A stretch of 64,000 bases of DNA, taken from assembly GCF_005503555.1 (NCBI RefSeq), contig NZ_SCNG01000001.1, positions 186,001 to 250,000 of the forward strand, given 5' to 3'. This DNA comes from Rudaea sp. 3F27F6. Its GTDB lineage: Bacteria; Pseudomonadota; Gammaproteobacteria; Xanthomonadales; Rhodanobacteraceae. This document shows, one piece after another, positions 1 through 9,039 of this stretch. Position numbers and translations under genes: made by a program. Below the pieces are notes generated by a model. It was not told where the DNA came from. It worked only from the letters and a program-made list of their open reading frames with translations, and did no database searches. How positions within the stretch are numbered: the stretch's first letter is position 1; the number at the start of each line of letters is the position of its first letter.

Positions 1-303
1 CGCAAGACCGCGCCGGACTCCTTCCACGACACCGGACTGCACGCACAGCTCAGTTCACTCGGCATCGATCGGCTCGTCGTCTGCGGCCTGCAGAGTGACT
101 GCTGCGTTGAAGCGACGTCTCGCGGCGCGCTGGCCCTCGGCTACGAGGTGGCGCTTGCCGCGGATGCGCACTCCACCGTCGACAGCAACGGCATCGCCGC
201 AGCGCAGTTGTCCGCGCGAGTCAATTCCGCGCTCGCCGATCTGGCCGACGCAGGACAGCGCATCGCCGTACTGCCGGCGGAGCAGATACGAATCCACGCC
301 TGA
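1..303 (+). CDS. isochorismatase-family cysteine hydrolase (N-terminus outside window)
   Basis: The window opens inside this gene; 100 C-terminal residues are present and the frame closes with TGA at 301-303. The segment carries the family's conserved lysine region (RKTAPDSFHDTGL) and the nucleophile stretch GLQSDCCVEATSRGAL, in which one of the two adjacent cysteines would be the catalytic thiol. Relatives hydrolyse amides such as nicotinamide or N-carbamoyl compounds, or isochorismate; the substrate cannot be read from this fragment. It lies 70 bases ahead of an acetyltransferase gene on the same strand. Confidence 0.85.
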   Translation, partial: RKTAPDSFHDTGLHAQLSSLGIDRLVVCGLQSDCCVEATSRGALALGYEVALAADAHSTVDSNGIAAAQLSARVNSALADLADAGQRIAVLPAEQIRIHA

Positions 304-373
304 AACCTGGCCGCCGTTGCGCCTGCGAATACGCGGGCCTGTGCGGCGGTTCCATCATCCGAAGTTTTCCGAA

Positions 374-919
374 ATGAACGCGAATCACGCGCTGCAAATC
401 GATATCGTCGCCAGCGAAGACCTGGACGAGAGCCTGCGCAACGAACTGCTCGCGCTGTGCAGCGCGGCCTACGAAGAAGACTTCTCGCCGTTCCTCGACC
501 TGCTGCATCCGGCGACGCATCTGCTCGGCCGCATCGATGGCGAACTGATCAGCCACGCCGCCTGGGTCGAGCGCGAACTGCGCGCCGGCACGGGCGGCGC
601 ACTGCGCACCGCCTACGTCGAAGCCGTCGCCACGCTGCCCGCGCATCAGGGCCGCGGCTACGCGAGCGAGCTGCTGCGGAGCATTCCGCCATTGCTCGGC
701 GACTACGCCATCGCGGCGCTGTCGCCGTCTGCGGACGCTTATTACCGGCGCCTCGGCTGGGAACTCTGGCTCGGGCCGCTGTCGTACGTCGATCGCGACG
801 GCACCGAGATTCCGACACCCGGGGAAGAAGTGATGATCCATCGCCTGCCGCACACGCCGCCGTCGCTGGATCTGCATGCGCCTCTGTCGACCGACTGGCG
901 GCCCGGCGACGTCTGGTAG
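374..919 (+). CDS. GNAT acetyltransferase resembling aminoglycoside 2'-N-acetyltransferase AAC(2')-I
   Basis: The 181-residue product has the GNAT acetyl-CoA loop HQGRGYA after the strand AYVEAVATLP. The second half (ALSPSADAYYRRLGWELWLG, then TPGEEVMIHRLP, ending DWRPGDVW) follows the mycobacterial and Providencia AAC(2')-I proteins as I remember them, including the hallmark C-terminus DWRAGDVW and the total length of about 180. Those enzymes acetylate the 2'-amino group of gentamicin- or tobramycin-type aminoglycosides, and several may have a housekeeping role. The frame is open further upstream, but the extra residues are arginine-rich and out of character; ATG at 374 gives the family length. 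Family call strong, drug substrate inferred. Confidence 0.85.
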   Translation: MNANHALQIDIVASEDLDESLRNELLALCSAAYEEDFSPFLDLLHPATHLLGRIDGELISHAAWVERELRAGTGGALRTAYVEAVATLPAHQGRGYASELLRSIPPLLGDYAIAALSPSADAYYRRLGWELWLGPLSYVDRDGTEIPTPGEEVMIHRLPHTPPSLDLHAPLSTDWRPGDVW

Positions 920-992
920 CAGTTCGCCTCGCGTCTCAACCGGGCGCCGCTTTCGCTCATCTCCACTTATGGCTCTCCTGCGGAATCTTTCG

Positions 993-2105
993 ATGAAATA
1001 TGTCTGGCTCGTTTCCCTGTTCCTCACCTTCGCCTGCGCATCGACATCGACGCACGCGGCGACCGACGCCGAGCGCTACCAGCTCTCGCGCGACGTGGTG
1101 AAAGATCTCGAACGCATCGTCGCGCCGAACGGCGTCCAGGAAACGTACAAAACGAAAATCGGCGGCATCGACCAATGGCTCAATGTGCGCGGCCAGGACA
1201 AGGCGAACCCGATCATCCTGTTCATTCACGGCGGCCCGGCTTCGCCGCTGATGCCGACGATCTGGCAGTTCCAGCGGCCGATCGAGGAATATTTCACCGT
1301 GGTCAACTGGGACCAGCGCGGCGCCGGCAAGACTTTCGGCGAGGTCGCGCCCGATTCGATCGCCGACAGCATCCACATCGGACGCTACGTCGACGACGCG
1401 ATCGAGGTCGCCGAGCACATCCGCAAAAAATACGGCAAGCGCAAGCTGATCCTGATGGGCCACAGCTGGGGCACGGTCGTAGGCATGGGCGCCGCGCTGA
1501 AGCGGCCCGACCTGTTCCATGCCTATGTCGGCATCGGCCAGAACGTCAACACGATGGAGAACGAGCGCGTCAGCTTCGACTTCGGCCTCGCTCAAGCGAA
1601 GGCGCACAACAACGCCGAAGCGGTGAAGGAGATGGAATCGATCGCGCCCTATCCCGGAGACAAGCCGGTCACGCGCGAACGCATCATCATCGCGCGCAAG
1701 TGGCCGCAGTTCTACGGCGGCTTGAGCGCATACCGCGACAACTCGCCGTACTTCTTCGACGCGCCGCTGCTCTCACCCGAATACGATTTCAACGACCGCC
1801 AGGCGATCGACAAGGGCAACGTGTTCACCCTTGCGCGGATCATGCCGGAGTTCCTCGCCGTCGATTACACGGGAGTGCGCACGTTCCCGATTCCGGTCGT
1901 GATGTTCATGGGCCGGCACGACTACACGACGCCGTCCGAGCCGACCGCGAAATGGCTCGATCAGGTCAAGGCGCCGTACAAGCGCGGCATCTGGTTCGAG
2001 CATTCCGCCCATATGATCCCGTGGGAGGAGCCCGGCAAAACCCTGATGAGCCTGGTTCAGTACGTACGTCCGCTCGCGCTCGACGCGAACGGCGCCGAAC
2101 GCTGA
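993..2105 (+). CDS. secreted alpha/beta hydrolase, proline iminopeptidase-like (S33)
   Basis: The 370-residue protein begins with a signal peptide (MKYVWLVSLFLTFACA...THA), so it should act in the periplasm or outside. The hydrolase fold is marked by the oxyanion motif HGGPASP, the segment NWDQRGAGKTFG typical of proline iminopeptidases, the nucleophile elbow GHSWG, an acid in GRHDYTTPSE and the histidine in EHSAHMIPWEEP. It probably removes N-terminal residues from peptides or cleaves a related amide or ester. ATG at 993 was chosen because the signal peptide starts there; ATG at 969 is possible. A VOC gene follows after 29 bases on the same strand. Confidence 0.85.
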   Translation: MKYVWLVSLFLTFACASTSTHAATDAERYQLSRDVVKDLERIVAPNGVQETYKTKIGGIDQWLNVRGQDKANPIILFIHGGPASPLMPTIWQFQRPIEEYFTVVNWDQRGAGKTFGEVAPDSIADSIHIGRYVDDAIEVAEHIRKKYGKRKLILMGHSWGTVVGMGAALKRPDLFHAYVGIGQNVNTMENERVSFDFGLAQAKAHNNAEAVKEMESIAPYPGDKPVTRERIIIARKWPQFYGGLSAYRDNSPYFFDAPLLSPEYDFNDRQAIDKGNVFTLARIMPEFLAVDYTGVRTFPIPVVMFMGRHDYTTPSEPTAKWLDQVKAPYKRGIWFEHSAHMIPWEEPGKTLMSLVQYVRPLALDANGAER

Positions 2106-2134
2106 GAATATCCGCCGATTCGAGGAAACCCGAC

Positions 2135-2539
2135 ATGACTTCTTCCCTGCGACACCTCAGCGCGATCAGCCTGTTCGTCGAAGACGTGGCGGTTGCCAAG
2201 CGCTTCTATCAAAACGTGTTCGGCGCCGAAACGATCTTCGAGGACGAGGTCTCCGCCGCGCTGCGGTTCGACAACTTCATCCTCAACCTGCTCCACGTCG
2301 GCAGCGCCGGCGAGATCATCGAGCCGGACCAGCCCGGTGCACGCAATGCCGGCTCGCGTTTCCAGCTCAGCGTCTGGATCGACGACGTCGATGCGGTCTG
2401 CGCGCGCCTCGCCGAGCACGGCGTCACCCTGCTCGCCGGCCCGAAAGACCGGCCCTGGGGCAAGCGTACAGCGAATTTCGTCGACCCGGCGGGGCACTCG
2501 TGGGAAGTCGCGCAGGTCATCGCCACAGCGCAGAATTGA
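2135..2539 (+). CDS. VOC-superfamily protein (glyoxalase/bleomycin-resistance fold)
   Basis: This 134-residue protein starts with the classic VOC opening (SAISLFVEDVAVAKRFYQNVFG), in which the first beta strand is followed by the AKRFY helix. It ends with WGKRTANFVDPAGHSWEVAQ, matching the last strand pair of glyoxalase/dioxygenase folds. A glutamate in the closing strand (SWEVA) is a probable metal ligand. Substrate unknown: the fold covers glyoxalases, extradiol dioxygenases and drug-binding proteins. GAGG lies 10 bases before the ATG. Likely in one transcription unit with the hydrolase before it and the GFA gene 27 bases after it. Confidence 0.85.
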   Translation: MTSSLRHLSAISLFVEDVAVAKRFYQNVFGAETIFEDEVSAALRFDNFILNLLHVGSAGEIIEPDQPGARNAGSRFQLSVWIDDVDAVCARLAEHGVTLLAGPKDRPWGKRTANFVDPAGHSWEVAQVIATAQN

Positions 2540-2566
2540 TCGCGTCTGCTTGAACAGGAAACCGGC

Positions 2567-2998
2567 ATGTTGATCCACGGCGCCTGCCATTGCGGAAACA
2601 TCGCTTTCGACCTGCACTGGGAACCCGATCCCGTGCGGATTCCCGCACGCGCCTGCACCTGCTCGTTCTGCATCGGCCACGGCGGCGTTTGGACGTCTTT
2701 TCCGTCGGCTCGCCTGCGCGTGGAGGTCGAGCAACCTTCGCTCGTGTCGCGCTACGCCTTCGGCACGCAGACCGCGGAGTTCCACGTCTGCTCGCGTTGC
2801 GGCGTCGTGCCGGTGGTCACCGCCGCCATGGACGGCAATCTCTACGCCGTCGTCAACGTCAACACCTTCGAAGAAACCGCGAGGGCGCTCGTGCAGCAGT
2901 CGCCGATCACGTTCGACGACGAAGATCCGGCTACACGCCTGGCGCGGCGCAAACGCAACTGGATTGCCGACGTCGGCTTTGCCGGCGGCCAGGGCTGA
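2567..2998 (+). CDS. GFA-family protein (glutathione-dependent formaldehyde-activating enzyme-like)
   Basis: The 143-residue product has the zinc-cysteine pattern of the GFA/CENP-V family: GACHCGN near the N-terminus, CTCSFC around residue 30, and CSRCGV around residue 75. Founding members bind glutathione and were proposed to help capture formaldehyde, but most family members have no proven reaction. It is the last gene of a three-gene run (hydrolase, VOC, GFA); glyoxalase-fold and GFA genes together hint at detoxification of reactive carbonyls, which is inference only. Confidence 0.85.
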   Translation: MLIHGACHCGNIAFDLHWEPDPVRIPARACTCSFCIGHGGVWTSFPSARLRVEVEQPSLVSRYAFGTQTAEFHVCSRCGVVPVVTAAMDGNLYAVVNVNTFEETARALVQQSPITFDDEDPATRLARRKRNWIADVGFAGGQG

Positions 2999-3081
2999 AG
3001 TCCGCCGCCCGCCCCACGCGGCAGCGGAGTGGCAATAGGCCGGACTCCACCGCAGAAGACGAAGTCGCTACTATGCGGACA

Positions 3082-3141
3082 CCGGCGAGGACGACCTCGC
3101 CGGCCTATTCGACCTTACGGGGACGACCCCAGCATCAGGAG
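3082..3141 (+). promoter_or_regulatory. guanidine-II (mini-ykkC) riboswitch
   Basis: Two perfect hairpins, each capped by the tetraloop ACGA, stand in tandem: CCGGCGAGG/CCTCGCCGG (3082-3103, 9 bp) and GGGG/CCCC (3119-3130). A 15-base linker separates them, and AGGAG at 3137-3141 follows the second directly. Paired stems with ACGR loops just before a Shine-Dalgarno sequence are the definition of mini-ykkC RNAs, which bind guanidinium in the two loops and free the ribosome site. The gene behind it is a SugE-type exporter, the most usual partner of this class. Confidence 0.93.
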
Positions 3142-3148
3142 AAATCTC

Positions 3149-3469
3149 ATGGCTTGGGTACTGCTCGTTCTCGCCGGTCTGCTCGAAGTGGTCTGGGCGA
3201 TCGGACTGAAATACACCGAAGGCTTCACGAAGCTCTGGCCGAGCGTCGGCACCGTGGCGGCGATGACCGCGAGTTTCTGGCTGTTGGCGACCGCGATGAA
3301 GACGCTGCCCGTCGGCACCGCCTACGGCGTCTGGGTCGGCGTCGGCGCGGTCGGCACGGTGATTTTCGGCATCGTCCTGTTCGCCGAGCCGATGAACGCC
3401 GCGAGGCTGATCAGCGTCGGTCTCATCATCGCGGGCATCATCGGGCTCAAGCTGGCTACGCCGGGTTGA
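3149..3469 (+). CDS. sugE: SMR-family guanidinium exporter (SugE/Gdx type)
   Basis: The 106-residue protein has four membrane helices and the SMR glutamate in the first ([18 protein letters not shown]), the SugE/Gdx version rather than the EmrE version. Proteins of this subtype are dual-topology dimers that exchange guanidinium for protons. The riboswitch directly upstream supports guanidinium as the natural substrate rather than large quaternary ammonium drugs. AGGAG sits 7 bases before the ATG and is likely controlled by the riboswitch. Older annotation would read 'quaternary ammonium compound efflux SMR transporter'. Confidence 0.93.
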   Translation: MAWVLLVLAGLLEVVWAIGLKYTEGFTKLWPSVGTVAAMTASFWLLATAMKTLPVGTAYGVWVGVGAVGTVIFGIVLFAEPMNAARLISVGLIIAGIIGLKLATPG

Positions 3470-3489
3470 CGCCGCGAGAAAGCGCGGCG
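3470..3489. terminator. hairpin between convergent sugE and msrB
   Basis: CGCCGCG (3470-3476) and CGCGGCG (3483-3489) pair around the loop AGAAAG in the 30-base gap between the stops of two converging genes. No long T run follows, so it is at best a weak bidirectional terminator. A nearly identical hairpin lies downstream of rsmA at 12061. Confidence 0.4.
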
Positions 3490-3499
3490 AGGCGCGCGC

Positions 3500-3895
3500 T
3501 CAGTCCGGCTCGAAGCCGAGCGCGGCCGAGTTGATGCAGTAGCGCAGTCCGGTCGGCTTCGGGCCCTCGGAAAAGACGTCGCCGAGATGCGAGTCGCAGC
3601 GCGCGCATTGGACCTCGACGCGGCGCATGCCGTGGCTGTCGTCTTCCTGCTCGCTGACCGCGGCGTCGTTGAGCGGCCGGTAGTAGCTCGACCAGCCGCT
3701 GCCGGATTCGTACTTCGTCTGCGAGGAAAACAGTTCGGCGCCGCAGGCCGCGTACAGATAGGTGCCGGCCTCGTGGTGGTCGCAGTATTTGCCGGTGAAC
3801 GGCCGCTCGGTGGCCGAGCAGCGGCAGATCGCGTACTGCTTCGGACTCAGTTCTTCGCGCCACTGCGCATCGGTCTTTTCGATCTTGTCGGTCAT
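3500..3895 (-). CDS. msrB: peptide-methionine (R)-S-oxide reductase MsrB
   Basis: The 131-residue enzyme reduces the R-epimer of methionine sulfoxide in proteins. It carries ERPFTGKY, the QTKYESGSGWSSYY active-site strand and the catalytic cysteine in GLRYCINSAALGF. The second zinc knuckle CARC is present, but the first, usually CxxC, reads YAAC, so one of four zinc cysteines is replaced by tyrosine. The start ATG at 3893-3895 gives the family length; the frame is open about 28 residues further upstream without resemblance. It is transcribed away from lptD. Confidence 0.9.
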   Translation of the reverse strand: MTDKIEKTDAQWREELSPKQYAICRCSATERPFTGKYCDHHEAGTYLYAACGAELFSSQTKYESGSGWSSYYRPLNDAAVSEQEDDSHGMRRVEVQCARCDSHLGDVFSEGPKPTGLRYCINSAALGFEPD

Positions 3896-3981
3896 CGTCG
3901 ATCTCCCGTCGACCGCGTGTCGGACGCGTGGAATATGCGACCGCGCCGGGCATCGGGCAACGCCGCCGCGCCCGTCCAAAC

Positions 3982-6513
3982 ATGAACGGTACGCCGCCGC
4001 GCGGATTGCCCCTGCCCCCTCATTCGGGCAAGATTGCCGCCCTCGTGCCTGCTTGCGACCTCACTGTGCAGCCATCCCTGCTACTCGACCGCCGGCTTCG
4101 GCACCTGTCCCTGCGTCCGCTGCCCCTGCTGCTGATGCTCGTCCTCGCCGAACCCGCCGCCGCGCAGACCGCGGTCGTCGCACCGTCGAGTACCCAGTAC
4201 ATGTGCCCGGCGGGTGTGATGCGCTGCGTGACACCGAAGGACGAATTCGGCAAGTGCAAGCGCAACGACCTGCTCGATTTCTTCGTCTCCGGCCTACCGC
4301 CGGCGGGCGACCGCTCCAAAGCGCAGACCCTGGCCGACGCCAATAAGGTGACGTGGCTCGACAAGACCCACGCCCAGCTCGAAGACAGCGTACAGATGCA
4401 GAAGCTCGACGCCCTGCTGCGTACCGACTTCCTCACCTACGACACCGAGACCACGGACTACACGGCGACCGGCCACGTGCGCTACCAGGACGCGAGCATG
4501 CTGATGTCGGCCGACAAGGCCCGCGGCACGACGACGCCGAACGTGACCTATCTCGACAACGTGCGCTACCAGATGCTCGACCAGCGCGGCAATGGCGTCG
4601 CCGCGATCGTCAATCAGACCGACCCGGACCACACGAAGATGACGTCCGGCACGTTCTCGACCTGCGATCCGACCGAGCGCCAGTGGGAAATGCGCTCGGA
4701 CAATCTCGAAATCGACAAGGTCAAGAACGAAGGCTACGGCCACGGCGTCACTCTCGCCTATCAGGGCGTGCCGTTCATGTGGCTGCCATATATCTCGTTC
4801 CCGATCGACGAGGACCGGCATTCCGGCTTCCTCATGCCGGTCATGAACTACAGCAGCCGCAAGGGATTCAAGCTCGGCATTCCGTATTACTTCGATCTGG
4901 CGCCGAACTACGACGCCACGCTTAAGCCGATCGAGTTCACCAAGCGCGGGCCAATGCTCGATTCCGAATTCCGCTATATCTCGGAGTGGGATCGCCTGCA
5001 GCTCAACCTCGGCTACATGCCGAACGACCAAGTGACGGACTCTTCGCGCGGCTACCTGCGCCTGCAGAACTGGACGACGTTCTCCTCGAACTGGGGCGCG
5101 ACGGTCGATATCCACCGCGTTTCCGACAACGTCTACCTGCGCGATTTCGGCGACAGCTTCCAAAGCACCGCGATCAGCCTGTTGCCGTCTAGCGCCTATG
5201 TGAACGGCCACGGCACATGGTGGAACATGTCGATCGGCGGCGACATGTGGCAGGTCAGCGACCCGAGCATGGAGCCGGTCTGCGCCGGCGGCGGCGCGCC
5301 GGGCACGTGCTCGAACCCGGCCGTATTCAAGCCTTATACGCGCCTGCCGCGCGTGACCTTCAACGCCGCACAGAAATTCGGCGATCTCGAAGTCGGCATG
5401 GAGTCGGAGTACGTCAATTTCAGCCGCGCCTATTCGGTGACCGGACAGCGCCTCGATCTCTATCCACACATCTCTTATCCGATCGAAAGCCTAGCCTGGT
5501 TCATCCGCCCGACGATCGGCTATCGCTTCACCAAGTACGATCTGTCGAATCTGAACTTCGCCGATCCGACGCAGTTGCGACCCAACGTTGCCGCGTCGCG
5601 CAGCCTGCCGATCGTCAGCCTCGACTCGGGCCTGTTCTTCGAGCGCGACACCAAGCTGTTCGGCAACTCGCTGATCCAGACCCTCGAACCGCGCCTGTTC
5701 TACCTGTACGTGCCGTACCGCAATCAGGACCGGCTGCCGAATTTCGATACGTCGCTGCCCAGCATGGATTTCCCGAGCCTGTTCCGCACCAACGCCTACA
5801 CCGGCGGCGACCGCCAGTCGGATGCGAACCAGGCAACGTTCGCGCTGACGTCACGCCTGATCGACGCGGAAAGCGGCGACCAATTCCTCAGCGCGAGCAT
5901 CGGCCAGATCCGCTACTTCAAGACGCCGCGCGTCAACCTGCTGCCCTACTATGCGCCGCTCGCTTACACCGGCAAGGACATCTTCACCGAGGTCCAGGTG
6001 CGCATCAACCGCAACTGGAGCGTGACCTGGGACCAGCAGTGGAATCCCGATCCGGTCTACCCGGCTACGCAGAACGGCAAGAACGTCTGGATTCCGTGGG
6101 ACCATCGCACCGATCTGTCCTCGATCGCGATCCAACGCCGTTTCGGCACCGACGGCGTGTTCAACTTCTCCTATCGCTTCCGCCGCGGCTATCTCGAACA
6201 GTACGACGTCACCACGCTGATTCCGCTCAATCAGCGCTGGAGCATCGTCGGCCGCTACTACTATTCGCTGCGCGACCGGCAGATGCTCGAATCCTTCGCC
6301 GGCGTGCAGTACGACACCTGCTGCGTCGCCATGCGCCTAGTCGCGCGGCGCTGGCTCAACAACGTCAGCAATACCCTCAACGGCGGCGTCTACCTGCCCG
6401 ACAACGTCAAGGCGGAAACCACGGCGTTCTTCGAGGTCGAGTTCAAGGGCATCGGCTCCAGCGGCCAGCGAACGGAAAATTTCCTGCGCCATGCTATCCT
6501 TGGCTATCAATGA
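3982..6513 (+). CDS. lptD: LPS-assembly outer-membrane protein LptD
   Basis: LptD, with LptE, inserts lipopolysaccharide into the outer leaflet of the outer membrane. The product of about 840 residues has a signal peptide (PLPLLLMLVLAEPAAAQ), an OstA/LptA-like periplasmic domain (around 100-200) and a long C-terminal beta barrel. Cysteines near the N-terminus (MCPAGVMRC) and the adjacent pair in YDTCCVAMRL near the C-terminus match those that form the inter-domain disulfides needed for function. The start is uncertain: ATG at 3982 is given, but GTG at 4045 or 4066 would leave a more normal signal peptide. It is followed by surA, which helps fold it. Confidence 0.95.
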   Translation: MNGTPPRGLPLPPHSGKIAALVPACDLTVQPSLLLDRRLRHLSLRPLPLLLMLVLAEPAAAQTAVVAPSSTQYMCPAGVMRCVTPKDEFGKCKRNDLLDFFVSGLPPAGDRSKAQTLADANKVTWLDKTHAQLEDSVQMQKLDALLRTDFLTYDTETTDYTATGHVRYQDASMLMSADKARGTTTPNVTYLDNVRYQMLDQRGNGVAAIVNQTDPDHTKMTSGTFSTCDPTERQWEMRSDNLEIDKVKNEGYGHGVTLAYQGVPFMWLPYISFPIDEDRHSGFLMPVMNYSSRKGFKLGIPYYFDLAPNYDATLKPIEFTKRGPMLDSEFRYISEWDRLQLNLGYMPNDQVTDSSRGYLRLQNWTTFSSNWGATVDIHRVSDNVYLRDFGDSFQSTAISLLPSSAYVNGHGTWWNMSIGGDMWQVSDPSMEPVCAGGGAPGTCSNPAVFKPYTRLPRVTFNAAQKFGDLEVGMESEYVNFSRAYSVTGQRLDLYPHISYPIESLAWFIRPTIGYRFTKYDLSNLNFADPTQLRPNVAASRSLPIVSLDSGLFFERDTKLFGNSLIQTLEPRLFYLYVPYRNQDRLPNFDTSLPSMDFPSLFRTNAYTGGDRQSDANQATFALTSRLIDAESGDQFLSASIGQIRYFKTPRVNLLPYYAPLAYTGKDIFTEVQVRINRNWSVTWDQQWNPDPVYPATQNGKNVWIPWDHRTDLSSIAIQRRFGTDGVFNFSYRFRRGYLEQYDVTTLIPLNQRWSIVGRYYYSLRDRQMLESFAGVQYDTCCVAMRLVARRWLNNVSNTLNGGVYLPDNVKAETTAFFEVEFKGIGSSGQRTENFLRHAILGYQ

Positions 6514-6658
6514 GTTACGTTCCTGCGTCCGCGCCGCCTGAGCGTGCGCGGGTCGCCCGATGCGCGGAGTCCGTTCAGGGTGGCCGCGCTATCTTCCTTT
6601 TCCCGCACGCGGGCGCGCCGGCGCCCCGCCGAATGATTGTCCGATTGCAGAGTCGCCG

Positions 6659-8017
6659 ATGAACAAGCTTTTCGCCGCCCTCCTTGCCGCTTTCCTCGTT
6701 GCCGCGCCTGCGCTGCACGCGCAGATTCAGCCGATCGAGCCGCTTGACCGCATCGTCGCGATCGCCGACGACGACGTCATTCTGCAGAGCGAACTCGACC
6801 GCGCCGTGGCCCAGATCCAGGCTCAGTACCGCAGCAATCCGCAGCAGCTGCCGCCGACCGACGTGCTGCGCAGCCAGTTGCTCGACCGCCTGATCATGAA
6901 CCGCCTGCAGATCCAGCGCGCGCAGGGCACCGGCATCCGCGTGACCGACAACGACGTCGATCAGGCGATCCAGCGCATCGCGCAGCAGAACCAGATCGAC
7001 ATGAGCCAGTTGCGCGGCGCACTCGCGCGCGACGGCGTCGACTACGACGAGTTCCGCAAGCAGACCAAGGAACAGATCCTCGTACAACGCCTGCAGCAGC
7101 GCATCATGCAGAGTTCGGGACAGGTCACCGACGCCGAAGTCGACACGATGCTCTCAAGCGGCAACGTCAAGACCGGCGAAATCCATCTCGCCCATATCCT
7201 GATCGCGACGCCGGAGAATGCGAGCGCCGACCAGATCAAGACGGCCAAGGACAAAGCCGACGACGTGAAGAAGCAGATCGACGGCGGCCTCGACTTCAGC
7301 GCCGCGGCGATCCGCTACTCGAACGCCCAGGACGCGCTGCCCGACGGCGGCGACCTCGGCTGGCGCCCGGTCAGCTCCGTCCCCGAGGCCTTTGCGCAGA
7401 TCGCCGAGACGCTTTCGCCGGGCCAGGTTTCCCCGGTCGTGCGCGGACCGAACGGCTTCCACATCATCAAGGTGGTCGACAAGCGCAACACCGGCGGCAA
7501 GCAGCTCGTCACCGAATACCATGCGCGTCACATCATGATCCCGATCACCGAACTCGTGTCGAGCGCCGAAGCGCAGAAGACCGCCGCCGACCTGCGCCGC
7601 CGCATCGTCGACGGTCACGAGGACTTCGCCAAGCTGGCCAAGGAATACTCGAAGGATCCACCGACCGCCAACCTCGGCGGCGACATGGGCTGGTTCCCGA
7701 TCGACCGCTACGGCACGGCCGTCGCGACGACGATTTCCGGGCTCAAGAACAACAACGACGTCTCGCAGCCGTTCCAGACCGACGTCGGCTGGCACATCCT
7801 GCAAGTGCTCGGCAAGCGCGAAATGGACCGCACCGTCGACGCCCAGCGCGACCAAGTGCGCGAGATGATCCGCCAGCGCAAGGCCGAAGACGAAATCGAA
7901 AGCCAGATGCGCACGTTCCGCGCCGAAGCCTATATCTGCGCGGTCGATCCGGCCTACGTGACCAAGGAACGCGCGTCCTGCTCGGAAGCCGTGCTCAAGA
8001 AGGCCGAGTCCAAGTAA
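6659..8017 (+). CDS. surA: periplasmic peptidyl-prolyl isomerase/chaperone SurA
   Basis: SurA escorts unfolded outer-membrane proteins, LptD among them, through the periplasm. The 452-residue protein has a signal peptide ([21 protein letters not shown]), an N-terminal chaperone module ([19 protein letters not shown] onwards) and two parvulin domains: one from about residue 175 ([14 protein letters not shown]) and one from about 290 ([12 protein letters not shown]), each with the GGDLGW or GGDMGW turn. Length and domain order match E. coli SurA. The ATG at 6659 is where the signal peptide begins. Confidence 0.96.
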   Translation: MNKLFAALLAAFLVAAPALHAQIQPIEPLDRIVAIADDDVILQSELDRAVAQIQAQYRSNPQQLPPTDVLRSQLLDRLIMNRLQIQRAQGTGIRVTDNDVDQAIQRIAQQNQIDMSQLRGALARDGVDYDEFRKQTKEQILVQRLQQRIMQSSGQVTDAEVDTMLSSGNVKTGEIHLAHILIATPENASADQIKTAKDKADDVKKQIDGGLDFSAAAIRYSNAQDALPDGGDLGWRPVSSVPEAFAQIAETLSPGQVSPVVRGPNGFHIIKVVDKRNTGGKQLVTEYHARHIMIPITELVSSAEAQKTAADLRRRIVDGHEDFAKLAKEYSKDPPTANLGGDMGWFPIDRYGTAVATTISGLKNNNDVSQPFQTDVGWHILQVLGKREMDRTVDAQRDQVREMIRQRKAEDEIESQMRTFRAEAYICAVDPAYVTKERASCSEAVLKKAESK

Positions 8018-8061
8018 GTCCGCGTCGGGGCGGCACGAACGTCGCCCAGGGCATCGCTGCC

Positions 8062-9039
8062 ATGCTCCCGCGCATCGCCATCACTGCCGGCGAACCCGCC
8101 GGCATCGGTCCTGAAATCGTCGCGGCACTCGCCGCGACCGATCTCGCCGCCGACCTTGTCGCCGTCGCCGACGCCGGCCTGCTCGCCGCCGCGGCGAAGT
8201 CAGCCGGAACGGCACTCGAACTCGAAGACTATCCGGCACCGCGCATCACGCAGCGCAAGCCCGGCTCGCTGCGCTGCCTGTATGTGCCGCTGCGCGCGAC
8301 GGCCGTGCCCGGCAGGCTTGATCCACGCAACGGCGCCTACGTGATCGACACCCTCGCGCGCGCGGCCGACGGCTGTGCCGCGGGCGAATTCGATGCGCTG
8401 GTCACCGCGCCGGTGCAGAAAAGCACGATCAACGATGCCGGCATTGCTTTCACCGGCCATACCGAATTCTTCGCCGAACGCGCGCATTGCGAAGTCGCGA
8501 TGATGCTCGTCGCTCCGGGCCTGCGCGTCGCTCTGGCGACCACGCATCTGCCGCTCTCTGCGGTCGCCGCGGCGATCACGCGCGACACGCTTGCGCGCAT
8601 CGTCCGCATCGTCGATGCGGATCTGCGCACGCGATTCCGCATCGCGAACCCGCGCATCTGCGTGCTCGGCCTGAATCCTCATGCCGGTGAATCGGGCCAT
8701 CTCGGCCGCGAAGAAATCGACACGATTATTCCCGCGCTGAACGCACTGCGCTGCGAAGGTATTGCGCTCGACGGCCCGCTGCCGGCCGACACCGCCTTCC
8801 TGCCCGGCCTGCGCGCGAAATACGACGCCTTTCTCGCGATGTACCACGACCAAGGCCTGCCGGTACTCAAGGCGCTCGGCTTCGGCGATTCGGTCAACGT
8901 GACCCTCGGCCTGCCCTACGTGCGCACGTCGGTCGATCACGGCACCGCGCTCGATCTTGCCGGCACCGGACGTGCCGACGCATCGAGCCTGATCGTGGCG
9001 ACGAAGCTCGCGATCGAACTTGCCGCGAACCGCGGCTGA
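8062..9039 (+). CDS. pdxA: 4-hydroxythreonine-4-phosphate dehydrogenase PdxA
   Basis: PdxA oxidises 4-phosphohydroxy-L-threonine in the DXP-dependent route to pyridoxal 5'-phosphate. The 325-residue protein opens with the signature [13 protein letters not shown] and carries the metal and substrate histidines in [19 protein letters not shown] and [15 protein letters not shown]; length is that of E. coli PdxA. The order surA-pdxA-rsmA-apaGH is conserved in gammaproteobacteria, here interrupted by two genes before rsmA. Its stop abuts the stop of the converging transporter gene without spacer. Confidence 0.96.
   Translation: MLPRIAITAGEPAGIGPEIVAALAATDLAADLVAVADAGLLAAAAKSAGTALELEDYPAPRITQRKPGSLRCLYVPLRATAVPGRLDPRNGAYVIDTLARAADGCAAGEFDALVTAPVQKSTINDAGIAFTGHTEFFAERAHCEVAMMLVAPGLRVALATTHLPLSAVAAAITRDTLARIVRIVDADLRTRFRIANPRICVLGLNPHAGESGHLGREEIDTIIPALNALRCEGIALDGPLPADTAFLPGLRAKYDAFLAMYHDQGLPVLKALGFGDSVNVTLGLPYVRTSVDHGTALDLAGTGRADASSLIVATKLAIELAANRG

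Noticed and set aside
95-373. longer version of the acetyltransferase starting inside the isochorismatase gene
   Set aside because: The extra residues are an out-of-frame reading of the upstream gene and match nothing in the family.
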